From Sphingomonas sp. (GTDB lineage Bacteria; Pseudomonadota; Alphaproteobacteria; Sphingomonadales; Sphingomonadaceae), in NCBI GenBank assembly GCA_030146605.1, contig JASLBO010000367.1, forward strand, positions 1 to 6,392: a DNA stretch of 6,392 nucleotides. Reading direction: 5' to 3'. The position numbers were made by a program, and so were the translations under genes. The notes beneath the pieces are model-generated. The model ran no database searches and was not told the origin of the DNA. It was given only the letters and a program-made list of their open reading frames with translations. This document shows positions 1 to 4,328 of this stretch, in pieces (within the stretch, counting starts at the first letter, position 1; every line of letters begins with the position of its first letter).

Positions 1-117
1 GTCGCGCGCCGGACCTTCCCAGCGGACGTGCCAGTCGAACAGATCGGCGAGCAATTGCGCAGTGCGCGCGGGACTGCGGACGGTGAGATTGACGTGCTCG
101 ATATAGGGCGCCGGCAT
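1..117 (-). CDS. VOC-family (glyoxalase/bleomycin-resistance fold) protein, N-terminal 39 codons only
   Basis: Reading leftward from an ATG at 117-115, 39 codons stay open to the window edge, so the C-terminal part is missing. The start of the protein (MPAPYIEHVNLTVRSPA, then TAQLLADLFDW) fits the first beta strand and helix of a VOC module: a hydrophobic strand with a metal-ligand-type His in 'IEHVNLTV', followed by an amphipathic helix ending in 'LFDW'. VOC proteins include glyoxalases, extradiol dioxygenases and drug-binding proteins; which one this is cannot be told from 39 residues. An AAGGA-type ribosome binding site (+ strand 123-128) lies about 6 nt upstream of the ATG, supporting this start. 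The gene is divergent from soxR and sits downstream of a SoxR-type promoter, so a role in coping with redox-active or electrophilic compounds is inferred. Confidence 0.8.
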   Translation of the reverse strand, partial: MPAPYIEHVNLTVRSPARTAQLLADLFDWHVRWEGPARD

Positions 118-152
118 GGAGTTCCTTTCCCGGTTGGAGGCCATGCCGCAAG

Positions 153-183
153 CAGCTACAACCTCAACCTAGGTTGAGGTCAA
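153..183 (-). promoter_or_regulatory. SoxR-type promoter directed at the VOC gene
   Basis: On the minus strand TTGACC (183-178) and TAGCTG (158-153) are separated by exactly 19 bp, with the SoxR palindrome inside the spacer. MerR-family activators, including SoxR at E. coli soxS, act on such overlong 19-bp spacers by twisting the DNA. The predicted transcription start near 146 leaves a leader of about 28 nt carrying the RBS before the VOC ATG. In the + direction the hexamers at equivalent positions are poor (ACAACC and AGCGCA). The -10 is weak, as is usual for an activator-dependent promoter. Orientation is an inference from sequence. Confidence 0.6.
161..180. promoter_or_regulatory. SoxR box: perfect 20-bp palindrome
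   Basis: The sequence is a perfect inverted repeat with the core CCTCAA-CCTAGG-TTGAGG. The outer half-sites equal those of the E. coli soxS operator (CCTCAA...TTGAGG, 18 bp); only the central six bases differ. It lies in the 87-bp gap between the VOC gene and soxR, 24 bp upstream of the soxR start, so one dimer could control the VOC gene and also autoregulate soxR. Confidence 0.85.
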
Positions 184-204
184 GCGCAAAATGCGGAGAG
201 CGGA

Positions 205-678
205 ATGGGGCGCGGGAACGAGCTGCTGACGATCGGCGAACTGGCGGCGCGCACCGGGCTGTCGGTGTCAGCGGTGCGCTTTTACGAGGGGAAGGGGCTG
301 GTCCATCCGATCCGCACCAGCGGCAACCAGCGCCGCTTCCTGCGCGCCGACATTCGCCGGATCTCGTTCGCGCTGATCGCGCAGCAATTGGGCTTCACCT
401 TGCCGCAGATCGCCGCCGAGCTCGCCAAGCTGCCCGAGGGGAGCGCGCCGAGTGCCGCCGACTGGAAGCGGATCAGCCGCGGCTTTCGCCGGGTGATCGA
501 GACGCGGGTCGCGCAGCTCCAGCGCACGCTCGACGATCTGGACGGCTGCATCGGCTGCGGCTGCCTCAGCCTTCGCAAATGCGCGCTCTACAATCCCGAC
601 GACCGCGCGGCGCGAAACGGCGCCGGGCCGCGCTTCATCCTCGTTTCGCGCAAGGTGGCGATGGGGCTTGGCGACTAG
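205..678 (+). CDS. soxR: SoxR, redox-sensing MerR-family transcriptional activator with a [2Fe-2S] cluster
   Basis: The 157-residue protein has the usual SoxR length. Residues 8-45 form the MerR winged helix-turn-helix (LTIGELAARTGLSVSAVRFYE, then GLV...GNQRRF), followed by the linking helices and a dimerisation helix (about 84-112). The decisive motif is CIGCGCLSLRKC at residues 115-126, giving Cys115, Cys118, Cys120 and Cys126 in the C-x2-C-x-C-x5-C spacing that ligates the SoxR [2Fe-2S] cluster; this separates it from other MerR proteins. The family is activated when the cluster is oxidised by redox-cycling drugs, phenazines, quinones or nitric oxide, and it works in the cytoplasm on DNA. 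Start: ATG 205 with GGAGAG at 195-200 just upstream. The adjacent palindrome is its likely operator, and the divergent VOC gene its likely target. No soxS is visible, consistent with non-enteric bacteria where SoxR acts directly on a small regulon. Confidence 0.95.
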   Translation: MGRGNELLTIGELAARTGLSVSAVRFYEGKGLVHPIRTSGNQRRFLRADIRRISFALIAQQLGFTLPQIAAELAKLPEGSAPSAADWKRISRGFRRVIETRVAQLQRTLDDLDGCIGCGCLSLRKCALYNPDDRAARNGAGPRFILVSRKVAMGLGD

Positions 679-681
679 CCC

Positions 682-710
682 TTTACCACCAGGTCGCTCG
701 CCGCGATAAG
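682..710 (+). promoter_or_regulatory. Candidate sigma-70 promoter for the DPP IV gene
   Basis: TTTACC (682-687) and GATAAG (705-710) are spaced by 17 bp in the 78-bp gap after soxR; each matches the consensus at four of six positions. A start near 717 would give a leader of about 40 nt with the GGAGAG RBS at 745-750. This suggests the peptidase is transcribed separately from soxR, although read-through from soxR is not excluded since no terminator is evident between them. Confidence 0.4.
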
Positions 711-756
711 GCGCGTTCGCCCCGCGGTCGCCGGGTGCGATTCCGGAGAGACGGGA

Positions 757-2988
757 ATGCGTAAATGGTTGCTGGGACTGGCTTTGGTTGCGCTCGGAGC
801 ACCGCTGATGACCAGTGAAGCGGCAGCCCAGGCCAGGGACCTGACGCTCGATCGGCTTTATGCGAGTCCCGATCTCGCCGGCACCACGCCCCGCAAGCTG
901 ACGCTCTCGCCCGACGGCAAGTTCGTGACCTTGCTGCGCAATCGTGCGGACGAGAAGGAGCGCTTCGACTTGTGGGCGATGGATACGCGCACCGGTCAAT
1001 GGCGGATGCTGGTCGATTCGAAGAAGCTCGGCACCGGGGCGGCGCTTTCCGAGGCCGAGAAGATGCAGCGCGAACGCGCGCGCATCGGGGGGACCAGGGG
1101 CATCGTCTCCTATGACTGGTCGGCGGACTCGCAATCGATCCTCGTGCCGCTGGAAGGCGAGCTCTATCTCGCCCGCCTCGACGGCCAGGTACAGAAGCTC
1201 GCCGCCGCCGCGGGCCCCAAGCTCAATGCAGTGATCAGCCCGGCGGGCCGCTTCGCCTCCTATGTCCAGGACCAGAATCTGGTGGTGATGGACCTCGCCA
1301 GCGGCACCCCGAGGCGCGTGACCGAGGACGGTGCGGGCACCGTGCATTGGGGCGAAGCCGAGTTCGTCGCGCAGGAGGAAATGGACCGCTCGACCGGCTA
1401 TTGGTGGGCGCGCGACGACAGCCGCGTCGCCGTCGAGCGCTTCGACGAGGCGCCGGTCGGCGTCGTCACCCGCGCCGCCATCGGAGCCGAGGGGACCAAC
1501 ATCTACCAGCAGCGCTACCCCTAGGCGGGGACGGCCAACGCGCTGGTCGAGCTCTATGTGATGCGGCCCGACGGGAGCGCCAGGGTCAAGGTCGATCTCG
1601 GCGCGGAGACGGACATCTATCTCGCACGGGTCGATTGGTCGCGCGACGGCAAAACGCTCTATGTTCAGCGCCAGAACCGGGACCAGACATTGCTCGATGT
1701 GCTTGCGGTGGACCCCGCAACGGGCAAATCGAGCGTGCTCTTCAGCGAGAAGTCCGGCGCGAAAAGCTGGGTGAATCTGTCGAACGCGCTGACGCCGCTC
1801 GACGACGGCAGCCTGATCTGGTGGTCGGAGCGCGACGGGCACGGGCACCTCTATCGCTTCGCCAGGGGCAAATGGACCCAGCTCACCAGCGGCGACTGGG
1901 AAGTTACGCCTGACGTGGTCGGAGTGGATCAGGCCGCGGGCCGGGTCTTCTTCCTCGGCAACAAGGGCGGGGTGCTCGAGCGGCATCTCTATGCGGCGAG
2001 CTATCGCAAGGCGGGCGCAGCGACGCGGCTGACCGAAGCGGGCTGGTGGAACGGCGCAGTGATGGATCCGGCGGGGACCCGCGCGATCGTGACGCGGTCG
2101 AGCCCCGATCAGCCGTCGCAGGTCTATCTCGCCGATGCTTCGGGCAAGCGGATCGCCTGGGTGAACGAGAATGCAGTGACCGCGGCCGACCACCCCTATA
2201 ATCCGTATCTGGCCAGCCACCGCGAGCGCACCTTCGGGACGATCAAGGGGCCGGACGGGACCGTTCTCCATTGGGAAATGGTCTCGCCGCAGCGCGAGCC
2301 GGGCAAGCGCTACCCCGTATTCTTCCAGCATTATGGCGGGCCGCACGCGCAGACCGTCAGCAAGGCGTGGGGTGGGGCGCTGCAGCAATATATCGTCGAC
2401 CGCGGCTATGTGTGGTTCCAGATCGACAATCGCGGCTCGGCCAATCGCGGCAAGGCATTTGAAGATGCGATCTGGCACGCGATGGGCTCGGTCGAGGTCG
2501 AAGACCAGATCGCGGGGGCGAACTATCTGAAGACGCTCGACTTCGTCGATCCGGCGAAGATCGTCACTTATGGCTGGTCGTACGGCGGCTATATGACGCT
2601 CAAGATGCTCGAAGCGGCGCCGGGTGTGTTCGCGGCAGGGGTCGCAGGCGCGCCGGTGAGCAAATGGGAACTCTACGACACCCATTATACCGAGCGTTAC
2701 ATGGGTGATCCGACCAAGGTGGCCGATGCTTACAAGCGCTCGGATACGATCACCGAGGCGGCGAAGATCAAGGACCCGCTGCTGATCATCCATGGCATGG
2801 CCGACGATAATGTCGTGCTCGAGCACAGCACCGCGATGGCGGCGACGCTCCAGCAGCAGAAGGTGCCGTTCGAGATGATGCTCTATCCGGGCCACACCCA
2901 TAAGGTCGGCGGTGCCGGAGTCAGCGAGCATCTGTGGTCCACGATCCTCGGCTTCCTCGACCGGCAGACCGGCACGCCCGCGCCCTGA
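757..2988 (+). pseudogene. Dipeptidyl peptidase IV-like S9B serine peptidase, interrupted by an in-frame amber codon
   Basis: One reading frame of 743 codons plus stop, typical for bacterial DPP IV, is broken only by TAG at codon 256. Residues 1-26 look like a Sec signal peptide (RK, hydrophobic WLLGLALVALG stretch, cleavage near AQA|RD), so the product would be periplasmic or exported. An N-terminal beta-propeller (about 40-480) carries the double Glu of FVAQEEM (Glu207, Glu208), which in DPP IV holds the substrate N-terminus. The C-terminal alpha/beta hydrolase (about 500-740) has GWSYGGYM with nucleophile Ser608, HGMADDN with Asp683, and GHTHK with His715. The family releases X-Pro or X-Ala dipeptides from peptide N-termini. 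Start: ATG 757, six bases after GGAGAG. The two open pieces are 757-1524 (255 aa, propeller fragment) and 1558-2988 (476 aa from the first ATG after the stop); no good RBS precedes 1558, so independent translation of the catalytic half is unlikely. The absence of other lesions points to a recent nonsense change, sequencing error, or suppression. Confidence 0.88.
1522..1524 (+). other. In-frame TAG (amber) within the DPP IV gene
   Basis: The codons read TAC CCC TAG GCG GGG ACG (Tyr-Pro-stop-Ala-Gly-Thr), and homologous sequence continues in the same frame on both sides: QQRYP before it and AGTANALVELYVM after it. Many DPP IV relatives have one residue between YP and AG here, often Lys, Glu or Ala from memory, so TAG stands where a sense codon belongs. 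AAG, GAG or CAG would each become TAG by one base change. No indel is needed. Confidence 0.9.
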
Positions 2989-2998
2989 TTTGCTTTGC

Positions 2999-3022
2999 TC
3001 GGGTCATGATTGCTGGACCCGA
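2999..3022 (+). terminator. Weak stem-loop after the DPP IV stop, possible terminator
   Basis: TCGGGTC (2999-3005) and GACCCGA (3016-3022) form a 7-bp stem with a 10-nt loop, starting 10 nt after the DPP IV stop codon. No T-run follows, so it is not a classical intrinsic terminator. It could slow polymerase, protect the 3' end, or be chance. Confidence 0.25.
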
Positions 3023-3053
3023 ACTGCATCGCAGGAATCAGATCGAGAATGCG

Positions 3054-3251
3054 GCGCGCGCGATCACACGCAAGCAGGTGCGCCGCGGAGTGCACATCTC
3101 GACCAGCCAGCTCGAAAACGACATCCGCCTTCATTGAGCGGCACAATGAAATCCCAGGCCATATCGATGGACCAAGTCGGCCGATGAGATCCTCGCCTCC
3201 GTAAGGCGCTTCTGCCAGACCGCAGAACGCACGTTATGCGGCGAACTTTAG
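3054..3251 (+). mobile_element. Decayed 3' end of an IS630-type transposase gene
   Basis: Read in one frame ending at TAG 3249-3251, the translation gives ITRKQVRRGVHISTSQLEND, then IRLH, a TGA (3135-3137), a second TGA (3147-3149), then NPRPYRWTKSADEILASVRR and FCQ. This matches the pattern of the C-terminus of IS630-family DDE transposases as I recall it: TxKQIRRGxHxS, then LExAI, then HNxNPxPFxWTKxADEILAxIxRFC. The catalytic aspartates would lie upstream and are absent. The two stops, and about three missing bases where HNEN would be, show decay. No terminal repeat was identified. It begins within about 65 bp of the DPP IV stop and ends 10 bp from the convergent lipoprotein gene. Confidence 0.65.
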
Positions 3252-3261
3252 ATTCGGATGA

Positions 3262-3816
3262 CTAATTTCTGTTGGCGGAGGCGCCGGGAGTTTCGATCCT
3301 GTTGGGAACAGCTAGATTGTGCTCAGCGGGAGCCAGCGCTCCGCCGGGCTTGGCCGCGGCGATCTCGGAATATTCGCCGCAATATCGGGCGCCGGCCTTT
3401 CCGCCGAGCACGTATGCGCCGCAATAGTCCTTTCGGCGCATGACCACGTCGCGAAGGACCAGCACGCGTGCGTTGCGCAGGGTCACCGTCAGATGCCCAT
3501 CGGGACCCACTCTAACGAAGCCCGTCGACAGGATGCGGCGCCCCTGGGCCGCTGCAGGCGAATCCGCCGCCGCCACCGGTGCCGGATTCTCTGCTGCCGA
3601 CACCGGCTCTGGACTGGGGCCTGCAGCGGCGCGTTCCCGGCTCCGGGCCCCGCCCCCGGCCGGCTCGCGCCCCGCAGCCTCGACTTCAGGGCCCGTATTG
3701 CTCGCGCTTTCGCCGGGGGGCCGTTGTTCCTCGCTCGATCCATGCATAGCGGTTTCCTGAGGAGAAGCGGTGCATGCGGCGAGCGCTGCCGCAAGTGAAG
3801 GCAAGATGCGGATCAT
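3262..3816 (-). CDS. Putative lipoprotein of unknown function (184 aa)
   Basis: The start at ATG 3816-3814 is chosen over a longer upstream reading frame (to 4098) because AGGAG (+ strand 3821-3825) sits just before it, a good promoter lies at 3847-3875, and the N-terminus becomes a short lipoprotein signal: MIRILPSLAAALAAC with lipobox LAAC and acylated Cys15. The mature protein would be anchored in a membrane facing the periplasm. Residues about 20-90 are a low-complexity linker rich in Ala, Pro, Glu and Gly. Residues about 92-165 form a compact region (ILSTGFVRVGPDGHLTVTL, then VLVLRDVVMRRKDYCGAYV, then GARYCGEY) with two cysteines in DYCG and RYCG that could form a disulfide. The tail is again flexible. 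I do not recognise a named domain. It stands alone between two transposase remnants, convergent with one of them. Confidence 0.75.
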   Translation of the reverse strand: MIRILPSLAAALAACTASPQETAMHGSSEEQRPPGESASNTGPEVEAAGREPAGGGARSRERAAAGPSPEPVSAAENPAPVAAADSPAAAQGRRILSTGFVRVGPDGHLTVTLRNARVLVLRDVVMRRKDYCGAYVLGGKAGARYCGEYSEIAAAKPGGALAPAEHNLAVPNRIETPGASANRN

Positions 3817-3846
3817 CGCGCTCCTACAAGAACTTGAACATGGCTG

Positions 3847-3875
3847 ATGATACGCCAGCCGCGACTCGGAGTCAC
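3847..3875 (-). promoter_or_regulatory. Sigma-70-like promoter of the lipoprotein gene
   Basis: On the minus strand GTGACT (3875-3870), a 17-bp spacer and TATCAT (3852-3847) match the consensus at four and five of six positions. Transcription would start near 3840, about 24 nt before the ATG, with the RBS inside the leader. Two short inverted repeats overlap it (GGCTG...CAGCC at 3842-3860 and GACTC-G-GAGTC at 3863-3873), which could be operator-like or chance. Confidence 0.55.
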
Positions 3876-3931
3876 ATTGGAATATGTGCGTCCTGCAACG
3901 TTCGTGATTCGATCTGCCCTGCCCACACCTA

Positions 3932-4079
3932 GAGCGTTTTCGAGCCAGGTAGCGGCGAGCGTACCCGCCCGCGCTGTGCAGTCCGCGACACCTCACCGCG
4001 CTCCCGATACTGCGCCATCCATTTGATCGCGCTTGAGGGCACCACTCCAACGCGAGGCGCGCCGATAACCAGCAATCAC
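3932..4079 (-). mobile_element. Decayed 5' part of an IS630-type transposase gene
   Basis: On the minus strand the translation begins VIAGYRRASR from 4079, then after one frameshift near 4050-4063 continues VGVVPSSAIKWMAQYRERGE and VSRTAQRGRVRSPL, ending at TAG 3931-3929. This resembles the N-terminal helix-turn-helix of IS630-family transposases (RVVxAxxxGxSxREAAxRFGVSxSSAIRWxxRWRExGSV...). The segment after RSPL no longer matches, so the copy is truncated near 3945. Only the DNA-binding region is left, there is no catalytic domain, and no terminal inverted repeat was recognised. It faces the opposite way from the C-terminal remnant at 3054-3251, so the two are not halves of one simply interrupted copy. 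Confidence 0.6.
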
Positions 4080-4090
4080 CTGAATCGGAT

Positions 4091-4328
4091 ATCCTCAAAA
4101 AAAAGGAATCCCCTCATTAAACGCACATCGCAACCGCTTTAGCCTTCGAGTCGTCTGCCGATCCTCTCCTCTCGCCTGCGGATCGCAGCCATTGCGTCCG
4201 CGGAACGGCGCGATTGACGGCCTTGATTTTAAATTAAGCATGTGAGTTACTTGGCTCCGTTCCGCCAGCGGCCACAACATCGCGCTTCGGGCGTGGGCAT
4301 GCGACGGCGTTTAGACAGGGGATCACCG
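4091..4328. other. Non-coding gap upstream of the M10 protease gene
   Basis: No reading frame here has a credible start signal or recognisable translation. The stretch contains an A8 tract (4097-4104), a TTGACG hexamer (4214-4219), an AT-rich TTTTAAATTAA box (4227-4237) in otherwise GC-rich DNA, and a 9-bp inverted repeat around both. The M10 promoter is probably here, but no -35/-10 pair with 16-19 bp spacing is convincing. Confidence 0.5.
4200..4265. repeat. 9-bp perfect inverted repeat flanking the AT-rich box
   Basis: GCGGAACGG (4200-4208) and CCGTTCCGC (4257-4265) are perfect complements separated by 48 bp containing TTGACG and the AT-rich tract. The repeat lies 64 bp upstream of the M10 ATG. 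It could be a looping regulator site, a leader stem or chance. Confidence 0.35.

Noticed and set aside
174..764. A 196-codon + strand open frame overlapping soxR in another frame
   Set aside because: The SoxR frame is certain from its HTH and Fe-S cysteines; the overlapping frame is Arg/Ala-rich with no motif.
268..2931. An 887-codon open frame on the minus strand antisense to soxR and the DPP IV gene
   Set aside because: It is the antisense shadow of GC-rich codons. The + strand frame has clear homology and motifs, while this translation is Arg/His/Leu-rich with no recognisable domain. It even runs across two separate genes.
1558..2988. The catalytic half of the DPP IV gene as an independent 476-aa peptidase gene
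   Set aside because: It lies in the same frame as the upstream half, starts in the middle of the propeller without an RBS or signal peptide, and the homologous sequence continues across the amber codon.
3110..3945. An 11-bp inverted repeat, GCTCGAAAACG (3110-3120) and CGTTTTCGAGC (3935-3945), around the lipoprotein gene
   Set aside because: Several 11-bp matches are expected by chance in a window this size, and the arms do not extend. They fall at unrelated places in the two transposase fragments, so I do not treat them as element ends.
3817..4098. N-terminal extension of the lipoprotein gene up to 4098 on the minus strand
   Set aside because: The extra 94 codons cross a transposase remnant in the wrong frame. 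The internal ATG at 3816 has an RBS, a promoter and a lipobox in the right place.
4095..4280. A 61-codon minus-strand open frame upstream of the M10 gene
   Set aside because: No ribosome binding site, no recognisable motif, and a start inside what is likely the promoter region of the divergent M10 gene.
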